Positions 1 to 10,228 of a DNA stretch of 64,000 bases are shown here, piece after piece; within the stretch, counting starts at the first letter, position 1, and each line of letters opens with the position of its first letter. The translations under genes and the position numbers were made by a program. The notes under the pieces were generated by a model. It searched no databases. It was not told the origin of the DNA and worked only from the letters and a program-made list of their open reading frames with translations. Origin of the DNA: Lentzea alba (lineage in GTDB: Bacteria > Actinomycetota > Actinomycetes > Mycobacteriales > Pseudonocardiaceae); assembly GCF_011067745.1 (NCBI RefSeq), contig NZ_JAAMPJ010000001.1:1288829-1352828 (forward strand). Direction: 5' to 3'.

Positions 1-2117
1 ACGCGGAAGTGGCTGAGCCAGTGGCCGGGGTGGTCCACGTGGCCGTACATCATCGTGCTGGAGGAGCGAATGCCCAGCTCGTGGGCCGTTCCGACGACGT
101 CCAGCCAGGTCGCGGTCGGCAGCTTGCCCTTGGTCAGCACCCACCGCACGTCGTCGTCGAGGATCTCGGCCGCCGTACCGGGGATCGTGTCGAGGCCGGC
201 TTCCTTGAGCTCGCTGAGCCACTCGCGCACGCTCACGCCCGCCTTCGCGGCGGCGGAGACGATCTCCATCGGGCTGAACGCGTGCACGTGCATCTCGGGC
301 AGCCGCTTCTTGATCGCGCGCACGACGTCCGCGTAGTAGGTCACCGGCAGCTTGGGGTCGATGCCGCCCTGCATGCAGACCTCGGTGGCACCCGAGTCCC
401 ACGCCTCCTGCGCGCGGTCGGCGACCTCCTCCGCCGAGAGCCGGAACGCGTCCGCGTCGCGCTCGCGCTGGGCGAAGGCGCAGAAGCGGCAACCGACGTA
501 GCAGACGTTCGAGAAGTTGATGTTCCGGTTGACGACGTACGTGACGTCGTCGCCCACGACCTCGCGGCGCAGGTCGTCGGCGAGCCTGGTCATCTCTTCG
601 AGCGCCTCGCCGTCGGCGGTGAGCAGCGCCATCGCGGCGTCGGTGTCGCCGAGCAGCGCGGCCGGGTCGTTCGCGGCGATCTTCAGTCCACGTTGGACGT
701 CTTCGGAAAGCCGTTGTGGCGCAACGGGAATCTTCAGCTCGTCCCAGTCGCCGTAGACCTCGTCGAAGTCTCCGCGCCGGTCGCTCGTGCGGCCTTCGGT
801 GTCGATCGCGGTGTTGAGGTCCGCGCGCCCGAACGTGTCGAGCCCGCCGTCCGGCTCCTGCCACTCACGACCGACGACCTCGGCGTCCGGGTTCGCGAGG
901 CCGTTCTCCAGCGCCAGCGCGGAAACGTGCGCGGTGAGCCGGGTGTCGATCCACTGCCCCGCCGCCGCGCGGACGAAGCGCGGGTAGACGTTCAACCGTT
1001 CCTGCAAGGAGAAACCGGCTTCACGGGTGATGTCGACGAGCTCGTCGACCTGAGGCCACGGCTTCTCGGGGTTCACGTGGTCGGGCGTGATCGGCGAGAC
1101 GCCACCCCAGTCGTCGACGCCGGCGCGCAGCATGAGGTCGAACTCCTCGCCGACCAGGTTCGGCGGCGCCTGCACGCTCACGGTCGACGGCATCACCAGG
1201 CGCGCAACGGCAATCGTGGCCGCGAGCTCGGTGAGGTCGGCGTCGGGCATGCCGCGCATCGCCGTGTCCGGCTTGGCGCGGAAGTTCTGGATGATCACTT
1301 CCTGGATGTGCCCGTACTGCTTGGCGACCTGGCGCATCGCGAGCAACGACTCGGCGCGCTCGGCGATGGTCTCGCCGATCCCGATCAGGATTCCGGTGGT
1401 GAACGGGACGTTCACGCGCCCGGCGTCGGTCAGCACCCGCAGGCGGACAGCGGGATCCTTGTCCGGGCTGCCGTAGTGCGGGCCGCCCTTCTCGCTCCAC
1501 AGGCGCTCGGCCGTGGTCTCCAGCATCATGCCCATGCTGGACGCGACGGGCCGCAGCCGGGTCAGCTCCTCCCAGCTCAGCACGCCGGGATTGAGGTGCG
1601 GCAGCAGACCGGTCTCCTCAAGCACCGCAATGGCACTGGCCCGCACGTAGTCCAAAGTGGACTCGTATCCGCGCGCCTCCAGCCACTCCTTCGCGGCGGG
1701 CCAGCGGTCCTCCGGCCGGTCGCCGAGGGTGAACAGCGCCTCCTTGCACCCCTGCGCCGCGCCCGCCCGTGCGATCGCCAGCACCTCGTCGCGTTCGAGG
1801 AACGCGGCGGGCACCTTGTGCGGCACGGTCGCGAACGTGCAGTAGTGACAGCGGTCGCGACACAGTCTGGTCAGCGGGATGAACACCGACCGGCTGTACG
1901 TGACGACCCCGGGCCGTCCCTCCGCGAGCAGGTGCGCGTCCCGCACCTTGCCCGCCGACGTCAACAGCGCGTCGAGGTCCTCCCCGCGCGCGTGCAACAA
2001 CACGGCTGCCTCGGTCGCGTCGAGCACAGCGCCGTCAGCGGCCCGACGCAACGCACGCCGCATGGCCGCCGCGCTCGGGCGGGGCTGCGGTGGGATTAGC
2101 GAGATGTCCACTGCCAC
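1..2117 (-). CDS. fbiC: FO synthase (fused CofG-CofH), 3' part cut by window edge
   Basis: This radical-SAM enzyme makes FO (7,8-didemethyl-8-hydroxy-5-deazariboflavin), the chromophore of coenzyme F420, from tyrosine and a flavin precursor. The reverse strand reads open for about 705 codons and runs off the left edge; full actinobacterial FbiC proteins are about 850 residues. The CofG half has the cluster motif CRDRCHYC near residue 86. The CofH half has CYVGCRFC near residue 537. Both are CX3CX2C [4Fe-4S]/SAM sites, so the gene is the fused type. The GTG at 2117 was taken as start; a second in-frame GTG lies at 2111. A DDN-like F420-type protein is encoded at 15837-16172. The identification is secure; only the C-terminus is missing. 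Confidence 0.95.
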   Translation of the reverse strand, partial: MAVDISLIPPQPRPSAAAMRRALRRAADGAVLDATEAAVLLHARGEDLDALLTSAGKVRDAHLLAEGRPGVVTYSRSVFIPLTRLCRDRCHYCTFATVPHKVPAAFLERDEVLAIARAGAAQGCKEALFTLGDRPEDRWPAAKEWLEARGYESTLDYVRASAIAVLEETGLLPHLNPGVLSWEELTRLRPVASSMGMMLETTAERLWSEKGGPHYGSPDKDPAVRLRVLTDAGRVNVPFTTGILIGIGETIAERAESLLAMRQVAKQYGHIQEVIIQNFRAKPDTAMRGMPDADLTELAATIAVARLVMPSTVSVQAPPNLVGEEFDLMLRAGVDDWGGVSPITPDHVNPEKPWPQVDELVDITREAGFSLQERLNVYPRFVRAAAGQWIDTRLTAHVSALALENGLANPDAEVVGREWQEPDGGLDTFGRADLNTAIDTEGRTSDRRGDFDEVYGDWDELKIPVAPQRLSEDVQRGLKIAANDPAALLGDTDAAMALLTADGEALEEMTRLADDLRREVVGDDVTYVVNRNINFSNVCYVGCRFCAFAQRERDADAFRLSAEEVADRAQEAWDSGATEVCMQGGIDPKLPVTYYADVVRAIKKRLPEMHVHAFSPMEIVSAAAKAGVSVREWLSELKEAGLDTIPGTAAEILDDDVRWVLTKGKLPTATWLDVVGTAHELGIRSSSTMMYGHVDHPGHWLSHFR

Positions 2118-2179
2118 GTCAACGACCTTAGGCCGCTGAAATTCCTGATCAGTTGCGATCGGCTGTGGGACATCCCACT

Positions 2180-3838
2180 TCACCGCACGGTGACCAGCAA
2201 CTCCGTGTTCCGGTCCAGGGGCGTGCCCAGCGGGTTCGTGCGCGAGTGGATGTCGTTGTAGGTGATCTCCCGGCACAGGCTCGCCAACGCCGTGTCTGAC
2301 CTGTCGTCGTAGTCGACCTGATACGGCGCGTCCGCCTCTAGAAGCGTCGTGAACAGCGACAACGTGCCGTCCCCGTTGTCCGCGACCTCGATGACACGGG
2401 CGTGCTGCGGGTAGTCGACGTGCGCGGCGGTGTTGATCTCCCAGAAGCTCCTGGACGGCGTGTCGTGCCGGTGCGGCGTGATGATGTTGCGGTGCGTGTG
2501 CCCGTTGACCCACGCCAGCACGTTCGGAAACCGCTGCAACAGGTTGACGAGCGCGTCACCGTTCATCCGCGGATCCAGCGGCCGGCGCCGGTCCGGTAGT
2601 ACGTTGCCCATCGTCGTGCTCGTGTGGTGGCTGAACAGCACGAACAGCTCGTCAGTGACGTTCTGCCGTGTGGGCCTGCCGAGCCAGTCGTAGTAGAGCG
2701 AGCTGTTGCGCTTGAGCGTCTTCTCGATCCAGTTGAGCTGATGCAACCCGATCGAACCTGTCGCGAACCCGGCGAGGTTCGTGGTGTCCATGCTGATGCC
2801 CGTGACGCCGGGCGCCATCCGGAACGTGTAGAAGACGTCCACGCCATCCGCGTTGGCGTCCGTGTAGCCGTGCCCACCCGACGGCAAATGCTTGCGCACG
2901 AACTCACCGGTGTCGAACAACCGTCGCCTGCTGTCCGGCGTAACGGTCCGGACGACGCCGCCACTAGCGAGGATGGCCATCGCTTCCGGGATGGCCGTGG
3001 GGTCGTTGAACGCCTGCGCGACCTTGGCGTTCTGCACGGGATCGCCAAATCCGACGATCTTCTTCCGCCCGGTGTACCAGCTGTCGAGCAGCCCGTCCGG
3101 CAGCGAGCCGACCACGCTGTCGTCGTGGTTGCCGATCGTGGAGTACCAGGGGATGTTCAGGCCGGGGCTGGTGAACTCCCTGATGGCCGCGTCGAGCAGC
3201 CCTTGCAGCTGCGGGAAGCCCTTCGCCTTGTAGTCGTCCGACCCGCTGAGGTCCGGCTGCCAGAACGTGCTGATGCCGGCGTTCTGCACACCCTCGTACC
3301 TCACGTCGCCGGTGTTCGGCACGATCCGGCCGCCGTTGAGGACCGTGAGGAACCAGTCGAGCTCGATGTTCTCGTGGTTGTCGGTGTTGTCGCCGGTCGT
3401 CATGAGGAAGTCGAACGGCCTGCCCGTCAGCGGTCCGTTCCGGACGGCGTTGACCCGCCTGACGAGCGACGTCGAACCCTGCGTGGTGAGCGCTTCCTGC
3501 GGCCGGTGCGCGCCCGACCCCATGACCGGGTACAGGTACTCGAACCGCAGCGGGCTCTGCGCGTCGCAGATGTGCATGTCGCTGAACTGCACGAAGCTGG
3601 CGAGAGCTGTCCGCCGCGCTTCCCGGCCCGCCTTGGCCTGGACGAGGTCGGTGCGGATCACGGTCGGCCACCCCGGCCCCGCCGCGAGCCTGCGGTAGCC
3701 GCCGGTACCGATCGGCGCGGCCGTGGTGTCGAGCGTGGTGCCCGTGGTCGACGCAATCGCTTGCGCGTCGAGGAGTGGCACGCCTGCCGCGCCCACACCC
3801 ATCGCCAGGAGGAACGAACGCCGATTGAAACCCGTCAT
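2180..3838 (-). CDS. Tat-exported metallophosphoesterase (TIGR03767-like)
   Basis: This is a 552-residue calcineurin-like phosphoesterase. The N-terminus carries a twin-arginine signal ([15 protein letters not shown], residues 5-19), so the folded protein is probably exported by Tat. Metal-binding motifs occur in the family order: SDMH at about 86-89, GDN at about 149-151, GNHDD near 235 and GHTH near 450. The length and layout resemble the actinobacterial TIGR03767 family, whose substrates are not established. It lies upstream of fbiC on the same strand with about 60 bases between them. The catalytic motifs are intact, so it is probably active, but the substrate cannot be read from the sequence. 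Confidence 0.9.
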   Translation of the reverse strand: MTGFNRRSFLLAMGVGAAGVPLLDAQAIASTTGTTLDTTAAPIGTGGYRRLAAGPGWPTVIRTDLVQAKAGREARRTALASFVQFSDMHICDAQSPLRFEYLYPVMGSGAHRPQEALTTQGSTSLVRRVNAVRNGPLTGRPFDFLMTTGDNTDNHENIELDWFLTVLNGGRIVPNTGDVRYEGVQNAGISTFWQPDLSGSDDYKAKGFPQLQGLLDAAIREFTSPGLNIPWYSTIGNHDDSVVGSLPDGLLDSWYTGRKKIVGFGDPVQNAKVAQAFNDPTAIPEAMAILASGGVVRTVTPDSRRRLFDTGEFVRKHLPSGGHGYTDANADGVDVFYTFRMAPGVTGISMDTTNLAGFATGSIGLHQLNWIEKTLKRNSSLYYDWLGRPTRQNVTDELFVLFSHHTSTTMGNVLPDRRRPLDPRMNGDALVNLLQRFPNVLAWVNGHTHRNIITPHRHDTPSRSFWEINTAAHVDYPQHARVIEVADNGDGTLSLFTTLLEADAPYQVDYDDRSDTALASLCREITYNDIHSRTNPLGTPLDRNTELLVTVR

Positions 3839-4081
3839 GACCGCCCCGATTCATCGATGGTGAATCGTGTTCATGTTCGGGGAGCTGGTGGGTTAAATCG
3901 AGCGGTCAGGTGGGGGACGGGAGCGATAAAGGCCGGGTGGGCTGGATCAGTCGGAGTAGACGACGGCCTGCCGAGCGCGACGCTGAAACGCAGCAGACGA
4001 CCAATCCGACGAGCAGGTCACGGCTGAGGACGAGAAGACGTTCAAGTTCATCGCTGTGCGACGGCCCGGCAACGAACTTGC

Positions 4082-4426
4082 TCAGCCGAGCCCGGCGAGC
4101 AGTTGGCGAATGTGCTCCTCCAACTGAGGGCGCTTCTCCGCGAGCACCTGCCACACCAGAGCGTCGTCCACGCTCGCGTAGCCGTGGATGAGGATGTTGC
4201 GGAACGCCACGATGCGGGGCAGATCGGGGATCGAGGCGGCGAGCTTCTGATCGACCTTCGAGAGGTTGTTGAGCGCCTCGCCGATGATCTCGAACTGACG
4301 CTCGACCGCCGACCTCAACATCGCGTCGGCCAGGTAGTCCGCAAAGGACTTGCCGCTGCTGAACTCGGCCAGCAGTTCGGTGGCGCGCAAGGCATCCCAC
4401 AGGTAGGTGCGGGGATCACGCCGCAT
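4082..4426 (-). CDS. hepT: HepT-like RNase toxin (DUF86)
   Basis: This 114-residue helical protein carries RNILIHGY near residues 75-82, which matches the RX4HXY active-site motif of HepT RNases. HepT is the toxin of MNT/HepT systems and is silenced when its partner nucleotidyltransferase modifies the tyrosine of this motif. The ATG overlaps the stop of the upstream nucleotidyltransferase gene by 11 bases (ATGCGGCGTGA), so the two are translationally coupled. The motif is complete, so the toxin is likely functional. The family assignment is confident; toxicity is inferred. Confidence 0.9.
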   Translation of the reverse strand: MRRDPRTYLWDALRATELLAEFSSGKSFADYLADAMLRSAVERQFEIIGEALNNLSKVDQKLAASIPDLPRIVAFRNILIHGYASVDDALVWQVLAEKRPQLEEHIRQLLAGLG

Positions 4427-4724
4427 ACAAGGTTTCCTTGGTGTCCATGACCTGCTGACGGAAGTACGGGTTGCGAATGCTCGCGCTGACGACCAGGTCG
4501 ACAGGCCGGGCGAGGATCCGCTCCAACCCTTCCTTCAGCGCGAAGTAGGTGCCGAAGTGGTCAAAGCTGTCCGTGACGTCGAAGTCCACGAGGACATCCA
4601 CATCGCTGGACTCGACGTCGAACGACTCGCTGACCGCAGAGCCAAACACGTCGAGCCGCCGAACGCCCAGTGTGCGGCACAGGTCCTCGATCTCAGCCCG
4701 CCTTGCGGCTACGACCTCGTGCAC
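4416..4724 (-). CDS. mntA: MNT-type nucleotidyltransferase antitoxin
   Basis: This 102-residue minimal nucleotidyltransferase has the GS...DXD signature: FGSAVSES near residue 26, then DVDVLVDF. That is the catalytic core of MNT antitoxins, which transfer AMP to the HepT tyrosine. The GTG start at 4724 is chosen because a purine-rich ribosome site (GGGAGGTGGCAAGG) lies directly upstream. A longer open frame extends to 4964 but lacks family homology. The gene is first in a two-gene operon with hepT, the usual order for this system. Confidence 0.88.
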   Translation of the reverse strand: MHEVVAARRAEIEDLCRTLGVRRLDVFGSAVSESFDVESSDVDVLVDFDVTDSFDHFGTYFALKEGLERILARPVDLVVSASIRNPYFRQQVMDTKETLYAA

Positions 4725-4770
4725 CCTTGCCACCTCCCGGCCACGATTGTGCCTGACTTCCGGCGCTTGG

Positions 4771-5565
4771 TCAGTCCGAGTACTCGACGGTGACCGGGGC
4801 GTGGTCCGACCAGCGCTCCGCGTACGTCGCCGCCCGCTCCACCACCGCGGACCGAGCCCGAGCCGCCAGCCCGTCCGTCGCCACCTGATAGTCGATCCGC
4901 CACCCGGAGTCGTTGTCGAAGGCCTTCCCTCGGTAAGACCACCACGAGTACGGCCCGACGACATCAGGGTGCAGCGCGCGCACCACGTCGTTGTACCCAG
5001 AAGAGAACACCGAGGTCATCCACTCCCGCTCATAAGGCAGGAAGCCGGACTCCTTCTGGTTCGTCTTCCAGTTCTTCAGGTCGGCCTGCTGGTGCGCGAT
5101 GTTCCAGTCACCACACACGAGCACCTCACGGCCCGACACGGCCGCCTTCTCTCGCAGCGACACCAAGTAAGGCAGGAAGGACGCCATGAAGCGGTCCTTC
5201 TCGTCCTGCTTCTCGGTGCCGACGTCGCCGGACGGCAGGTACAGCGAGGCCACCACGACGCCGGGCAGTTCGATCTCCACATAGCGGCCGCTCGACTCGA
5301 ACTCGGACGCTCCGAAGCCCACACGGACCGATGAGGGCTCGACGCGCGAGAGCACAGCAACGCCCGCGCGGCCCTTCAGCGAGGATGGGGCGTAGACGCC
5401 GTGCCAACCCAAGGGCGAGTGGACCTCCGCGGACAGTTCAGAGGGTTCCGCGCGGACTTCCTGCAGACACACGACATCTGCGGACGAAGCCTGGAGCCAC
5501 TCGAGGTAGCCCTTCTTCGCGGCAGCGCGAAGACCGTTGACGTTGACCGTGGAGACCGTGAGCAC
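4771..5565 (-). CDS. xthA: Exodeoxyribonuclease III
   Basis: This 264-residue protein is an AP endonuclease/3'-exonuclease of the exonuclease III (EEP) superfamily for base excision repair. Family motifs include STVNVNGLRAA at the N-terminus, CLQEVRAEP (catalytic Glu near residue 37), GDWNIAH in the middle, WRIDYQ and the terminal SDHAPVTVEY with the catalytic His. The start is GTG at 5565 (VLTVSTVNVNG); the frame upstream is not family-like. Length is normal for the family. The 72-residue Cys-rich gene lies 11 bases upstream on the same strand. Confidence 0.95.
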   Translation of the reverse strand: MLTVSTVNVNGLRAAAKKGYLEWLQASSADVVCLQEVRAEPSELSAEVHSPLGWHGVYAPSSLKGRAGVAVLSRVEPSSVRVGFGASEFESSGRYVEIELPGVVVASLYLPSGDVGTEKQDEKDRFMASFLPYLVSLREKAAVSGREVLVCGDWNIAHQQADLKNWKTNQKESGFLPYEREWMTSVFSSGYNDVVRALHPDVVGPYSWWSYRGKAFDNDSGWRIDYQVATDGLAARARSAVVERAATYAERWSDHAPVTVEYSD

Positions 5566-5576
5566 GACGGAGGAGC

Positions 5577-5795
5577 CTACTTGGAGGCCAGGCCCCAGGG
5601 CTTCGGGTACTCGGCACCGCAGCCTGCGCAGTGGGCGGTCAGGTCCAGGTACCCGACGATGGTGGCCATCTCGTCGCGGGGCAGCGCCAGTTGACGCTGG
5701 CCGTCGATCTCGGTGTAGAGGCCCCGCCACTCGGGCTCGCAGGAGCACTGCGTAACGCCTTTGGCTCTACCCCACCGAAACATGTTCCGCAGCAT
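5577..5795 (-). CDS. Small Cys-containing protein, unknown
   Basis: This 72-residue product starts at the ATG at 5795 (MLRNMFRWGR). It contains CSC near residues 18-20 and CAGC near 57-60. The four cysteines could bind a metal in a small zinc-ribbon fold; that is inference. A basic N-terminal stretch precedes the first cysteines. The stop lies 11 bases from the exonuclease III start on the same strand, so the two may be co-transcribed. I do not recognise a named family. The longer open frame reaching 6308 overlaps the SH3-like gene and is not favoured. Confidence 0.6.
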   Translation of the reverse strand: MLRNMFRWGRAKGVTQCSCEPEWRGLYTEIDGQRQLALPRDEMATIVGYLDLTAHCAGCGAEYPKPWGLASK

Positions 5796-5878
5796 GCCCA
5801 CAAGTTTGTCACACGCGACCGGCGTCGTTGGCCAGCGCAAAGGCGCGCACCGGCCGGCACGAAGAGCCTCGAACTTCG

Positions 5879-6193
5879 CTACTTGCAGGTCGAGTCGCTG
5901 GTCAGCGCGACGAACTGCTGGCTCACCCAGCGCCGGTCGCTCAGCATCCGGTAGCCGTTCTCCACGCGTGCCTGAGCGTCGGCCACCGCGTCGCGCGGCA
6001 TGGTCGACACGATCGGCTGCATGTCGCCCGGCCCAGAACGGACGTTGAGGATGTCCGCGGTCACGGTGATCTTGCAGATCCCCGTCCCGCCGATGTCGCC
6101 GCTCATCGGCTTGCCGCCGTTGGTCAGGTACATCACCCCGGCCACCCCGAGCACGCCAATCACGATCAATCCCCTGACCGGTACACCCAACAT
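5879..6193 (-). CDS. Membrane-anchored SH3-like (SH3b) domain protein
   Basis: This 104-residue protein has one N-terminal transmembrane helix (LIVIGVLGVAGVMYL, residues 8-22). A short extracytoplasmic domain follows, with the SH3b signature ADILNVRSGPG near residue 47. SH3b domains often bind cell-wall peptides. The ATG at 6193 is preceded by a good ribosome site (GGCGGAGGCAGCG), which rules out the longer frame to 6295. Two cysteines (GICKIT and the C-terminal STCK) may form a disulfide. It sits between the icd terminator and the small Cys protein. The exact ligand is unknown. Confidence 0.7.
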   Translation of the reverse strand: MLGVPVRGLIVIGVLGVAGVMYLTNGGKPMSGDIGGTGICKITVTADILNVRSGPGDMQPIVSTMPRDAVADAQARVENGYRMLSDRRWVSQQFVALTSDSTCK

Positions 6194-6315
6194 CGCGCTG
6201 CCTCCGCCTACCACAACTGCCCGGACCTGCAGATATAGCGGCTGGAGGTGCCGTGTGGAGGGCTCGGCGCGGCAACCACCCGCAAGAGGAACCAACCGGG
6301 TGACGCACCCACGAG

Positions 6316-6348
6316 AAAGGCCACCCCGGCGTGACCGGGGTGGCCTTT
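6316..6348. terminator. Perfect 14-bp hairpin terminator downstream of icd
   Basis: The arms AAAGGCCACCCCGG (6316-6329) and CCGGGGTGGCCTTT (6335-6348) pair perfectly around the loop CGTGA. Runs of T/A at the stem ends suit termination of the reverse-strand icd transcript before the next gene. Confidence 0.85.
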
Positions 6349-6384
6349 TCGACTACGTGAATCAGGCGAACGTCAGCACGAAGC

Positions 6385-7608
6385 TCAGAACGACGCCATC
6401 TTCTTCTTGAGGTTCTCGTCGAGCGCGGCGAGGAAGTCCTCGGTGGTCAGCCACGCCTGGTCCTTGCTGATCAGCAGGGCCAGGTCCTTGGTCATCTGAC
6501 CGGCCTCGACGGTCTCGATCACGACCTCCTCGAGCGCCTCGGCGAAGCGGATCACCTCGGGGGTGTTGTCCAGCTTGCCGCGGTGCATGAGGCCACGGGT
6601 CCACGCGTAGATCGACGCGATGGGGTTCGTGGAGGTCGGCTTGCCGGCCTGGTGCTGGCGGAAGTGACGCGTCACGGTGCCGTGCGCGGCCTCGGCCTCG
6701 ACCGTCTTGCCGTCCGGCGTCATCAGGACCGACGTCATGAGGCCGAGCGAGCCGAAGCCCTGCGCGACCGTGTCGGACTGGACGTCACCGTCGTAGTTCT
6801 TGCACGCCCAGACGTAGCCGCCCTCCCACTTCATGGCAGCGGCGACCATGTCGTCGATCAGGCGGTGCTCGTAGGTGAGGCCCTTGGCGTCGAACTCCGC
6901 CTTGAACTCCTCGTCGAACACGCGCTGGAAGATGTCCTTGAAGGCGCCGTCGTAGGCCTTCAGGATCGTGTTCTTCGTCGACATGTAGACGGGGTAGCCC
7001 CGCTGCAGGCCGTAGGAGAACGAGGCGCGGGCGAAGTCCTCGATGGACTTGTTGTAGTTGTACATGCCCATCGCCACACCGCCCTCCGCCGGGAACTCGG
7101 TGACGACGTGCTCGATCGGGTCCGAGCCGTCCTCCGGCTGGAACGTGATCGTGAGCTTGCCGGCGCCGGGCACCTTGAAGTTGGTGGCCTTGTACTGGTC
7201 ACCGTGCGCGTGACGGCCGATGATGATCGGCTTCGTCCAGCCCGGGACCAGCCGCGGGACGTTCGAGATGATGATCGGCTCGCGGAAGACGACACCGCCG
7301 AGGATGTTGCGGATCGTGCCGTTCGGCGAGACCCACATCTTCTTGAGGCCGAACTCCTCGACCCGTGCCTCGTCCGGCGTGATCGTGGCGCACTTCACGC
7401 CGACGCCGTGCTTCTTGATGGCGTTGGCGGCGTCGATCGTGACCTGGTCGTTCGTGGCGTCCCGGTGCTCGATGCCCAGGTCGTAGTACTCCAGGGTGAC
7501 GTCCAGGTACGGGTGGATCAGCTTGTCCTTGATGAACTGCCAGATGATCCGGGTCATCTCGTCGCCGTCGAGCTCGACGACGGTGCCCTGAACCTTGATC
7601 TTGCCCAT
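6385..7608 (-). CDS. icd: NADP-dependent isocitrate dehydrogenase
   Basis: This 407-residue enzyme oxidises isocitrate to 2-oxoglutarate and CO2 with NADP+ in the TCA cycle. The start [20 protein letters not shown], length and core ([52 protein letters not shown]) are those of the homodimeric, eukaryote-like class of IDH also found in actinobacteria. The ATG at 7608 has the ribosome site GGAG six bases upstream. A hairpin terminator follows at 6316-6348. It is one of three TCA-cycle loci in the window, with mdh and sucCD. Confidence 0.97.
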   Translation of the reverse strand: MGKIKVQGTVVELDGDEMTRIIWQFIKDKLIHPYLDVTLEYYDLGIEHRDATNDQVTIDAANAIKKHGVGVKCATITPDEARVEEFGLKKMWVSPNGTIRNILGGVVFREPIIISNVPRLVPGWTKPIIIGRHAHGDQYKATNFKVPGAGKLTITFQPEDGSDPIEHVVTEFPAEGGVAMGMYNYNKSIEDFARASFSYGLQRGYPVYMSTKNTILKAYDGAFKDIFQRVFDEEFKAEFDAKGLTYEHRLIDDMVAAAMKWEGGYVWACKNYDGDVQSDTVAQGFGSLGLMTSVLMTPDGKTVEAEAAHGTVTRHFRQHQAGKPTSTNPIASIYAWTRGLMHRGKLDNTPEVIRFAEALEEVVIETVEAGQMTKDLALLISKDQAWLTTEDFLAALDENLKKKMASF

Positions 7609-7834
7609 AACTCCGGGCGCTCCTCTCGCGACGATGCAAGCAAGACAAGCGTACTGGTAAACCGCCGCCCTGTGCCTGCGACCCTGGTTACATCGATTCA
7701 ACCGGCGCTGAGCAGAGCAGTGCGCCGTTGGTCCGAACGGTAGTCCTCCCCGCCGCGATCAACGAGTCAGGCCCTGAGCGCGTTCAAGCAACGACTACTG
7801 TCGGCACGGTCGAGTGATCACCAAAGGGGAGTAA

Positions 7835-8641
7835 GTGTCAACTGGGCCAACACATGCGATGAGCGGGTTGCTCGCCTGGAGCGCCGTCACCGCCATCGCG
7901 TCGAGTCACCCGATCGGCCAGCTTTCGCCGCAGAGCTGGGCCGTCGGCGCCGTTCTGGCGACTGGCGCGGCGTTGTTGCCCGACCTCGACCACCCCGGTT
8001 CGACCATCTCGCGCACGTTCGGCGCGTTGAGCGGCGGCCTGTCCGCGGGCATCAACGCGGTCAGCAGCTTCGTTTACCGGACAACACGTCTGAAGAAGGA
8101 CTCCAAGAGAGACGGCGGACATCGCGGTCTCACACACACGCTCGTCTTCGCGTTGTTCGCGGCAATCTTCACCACCGCGGTCGTGCAGAACAGCCAGAAG
8201 TGGGCGCTGCCTGTGCTGATGTTCGTGTTCGCGGGCCTCGCGGTGCGCGGGATCATGAACGACTGGAACCCCAAGCAGGACGCGCTGATGATCACCGTGG
8301 TGTCCGCGGGGATCACGTGGGCGATGATCGCGTGGACCTCGCAGACGAACGCCTCCGCGGCGGCGTGCGGCATCGCGGTCGGTGTCGGGTGTTTCGCGCA
8401 CTACATCGGTGACGCGATCACCGAACAGGGCTGCCCGATGCTGTGGCCGATCCCGATCATGGGCAAGACGTGGTTCCCGGTGGCGCCGCCGAAGATCATG
8501 CGGATGAAGACCGGCGGCGTGGTCGAGATGGCGATCGTCGGACCGATCGTGACGATCCTGTCGATCTGGCTGGGTCTCGCGGCACTGCAGGGAACAGGCG
8601 CTTTGCCGTTCCTGGACTGGGTGGACCTCCTTCCGATCTAG
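7835..8641 (+). CDS. Membrane-bound metal-dependent hydrolase (YdjM/DUF457 family)
   Basis: This 268-residue integral membrane protein resembles the YdjM/LexA-binding inner-membrane hydrolase family. Family residues include THAMSG near the N-terminus, LLPDLDHPGS near residue 48, the cluster HRGLTHTL near residue 97 and HYIGDAIT in the C-terminal third. These His/Asp residues would bind metal at the membrane face. At least five hydrophobic segments are visible. Translation starts at GTG 7835, seven bases after AAAGGGGA. The biochemical reaction of the family is unknown. Confidence 0.85.
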   Translation: MSTGPTHAMSGLLAWSAVTAIASSHPIGQLSPQSWAVGAVLATGAALLPDLDHPGSTISRTFGALSGGLSAGINAVSSFVYRTTRLKKDSKRDGGHRGLTHTLVFALFAAIFTTAVVQNSQKWALPVLMFVFAGLAVRGIMNDWNPKQDALMITVVSAGITWAMIAWTSQTNASAAACGIAVGVGCFAHYIGDAITEQGCPMLWPIPIMGKTWFPVAPPKIMRMKTGGVVEMAIVGPIVTILSIWLGLAALQGTGALPFLDWVDLLPI

Positions 8642-8719
8642 TTCATTCAGCGTCCACCTGCGGCTCACCCGATCTGTCTAGCCTCCACGGACCCCGACGA
8701 GTCGCGTGGAGGATCAGCC

Positions 8720-10228
8720 GTGTCCGAAGTAGCCCGCAGGCGCTTTCTGCAGGGAGCGAGTGGGCTGGGTGTGGCGGGTGTCCTGGGCACCGGGAGTGCG
8801 TCGGCGTCGTCCCGCTACCACTGGCTTTCCGGCGACCACCACACGCACACGCAGTACTCGTACGACGGCATGTACACGATCGAGCAGCAGATCCGCGGCG
8901 CGTTGCGGCACGGCACCGACTGGCTCGTGATCACCGACCACGGCCATGCTGCGCACGAGGCTCATTCCGTCGAGGCGACCGCGGCGGACATCAAGCGGGC
9001 GCAACGGAAGTTCCCGCAGCTCCTGCTGTGGCACGGCATGGAGTGGAACGTCCCCGGCGCCGAGCACGCGACCCTGTTCTTCGAGGACTGCCAGGACGAG
9101 GCCGGGGTGCTGCGCGACTTCGAGCGGCAGTTCGACTGGCGACTGAACGGCGCCGAAGCGTCCAACCCGGCCAACGAGCGCAAGGCGCTGGACGCGATCC
9201 GGTTCCTGCAAACCAAGATCCGCAACGGCACGATGAAGTCCGCGCTGGTGTTCGTGAACCACCCGATGCGCAACGGCCGGGTGGCGCCCCACGAGCTGCG
9301 GAACATGCGCGACCTGGCTCCCGACATCGTTGTCGGCATGGAGGGCGCGCCCGGTGCGCAGGGCGACGGCGACCCGTTGCGGGGTCCCGGCGGCCACCGC
9401 GGCGGTTACGCGAACAGCCCCGGTTCGAACTCCTACGCGCCCTACCCGCCAGAGGCCTACCGGACCTACGGCGGCTTCGACTGGATGACCGCGCAGGTCG
9501 GCGGAGTCTGGGACTCGCTGCTCACCGAGGGACGCGGCTGGTGGATCACCTCGAACTCCGACTCGCACTTCAACTCGCGCGACACGATCGTCCGCGTGCC
9601 GGAGCCGGGCGACCAGTTCGACCTCACCGGCAAACACCTCGACCCGCTCGACAGCGGCCCGCCGCAGGTGTCGCCGCCCTATGTCGACTTCTTCCCCGGT
9701 GAGTTCTCCCGAACGGTCGTGGGCGCGACCCGCCGGACGCGCGGAGCCGTCATGGAGGGCCTGCGGGCCGGCCGGGCCTGGGTTTCGCACGGCGGACTGG
9801 TGGACGACCTGCAGTTTTCGATACACGGCACCGGCGGGTCGGCGACGTTGGGCGGACGGCTGTGCGTGCGGCGCGGATCCGACGTGTCCGTGCTGGTCAA
9901 GGCACGTCTGGCCACCCGCCCGAACAGTGCGGGGTTCATCCCCAGGTTGCGCCGTTTGGACCTCATCAAGGGTGCGCTAACCGGTCCAACGTCATCCGAA
10001 ACGTTGTCCACGCCACATGTGAAGGTCGAGCGATCCTACGAGCCGCGCTGGCACTATGCGGTCTTCACGCACACGTTCCGCAACGTCAGAGAGCCTTTTT
10101 ACCTCCGATTGCGCGGAACCGACGGCAACCGCGGCGCGTTCGAACCGCAGGCGGACACTCCGGGAGCCGCGAACCCGTGGGAGGACCTGTGGTGCTACAC
10201 CAACCCGATCTTCGTGGAGGTCAGGTGA
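8720..10228 (+). CDS. Tat-exported PHP-domain phosphoesterase
   Basis: This 502-residue protein begins with a twin-arginine leader (ARRRFLQGASGLGVAGVLG) and is probably secreted. The PHP metallo-phosphoesterase motif DHHTHTQYSYDG lies near residue 40, followed by ITDHGH near 74 and later metal ligands (VNHPMRNG, SNSDSHFN). The start is GTG at 8720 after GTGGAGGATC. The stop overlaps the next start by four bases (GTGA), so both are co-translated. PHP domains hydrolyse phosphoesters; the substrate of this exported form is unknown. Confidence 0.88.
   Translation: MSEVARRRFLQGASGLGVAGVLGTGSASASSRYHWLSGDHHTHTQYSYDGMYTIEQQIRGALRHGTDWLVITDHGHAAHEAHSVEATAADIKRAQRKFPQLLLWHGMEWNVPGAEHATLFFEDCQDEAGVLRDFERQFDWRLNGAEASNPANERKALDAIRFLQTKIRNGTMKSALVFVNHPMRNGRVAPHELRNMRDLAPDIVVGMEGAPGAQGDGDPLRGPGGHRGGYANSPGSNSYAPYPPEAYRTYGGFDWMTAQVGGVWDSLLTEGRGWWITSNSDSHFNSRDTIVRVPEPGDQFDLTGKHLDPLDSGPPQVSPPYVDFFPGEFSRTVVGATRRTRGAVMEGLRAGRAWVSHGGLVDDLQFSIHGTGGSATLGGRLCVRRGSDVSVLVKARLATRPNSAGFIPRLRRLDLIKGALTGPTSSETLSTPHVKVERSYEPRWHYAVFTHTFRNVREPFYLRLRGTDGNRGAFEPQADTPGAANPWEDLWCYTNPIFVEVR

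Noticed and set aside
9..2099. 696-codon open frame on the + strand antisense to fbiC
   Set aside because: It is an Arg/His-rich shadow frame produced by GC-rich codon bias; the reverse strand encodes a clear FO synthase.
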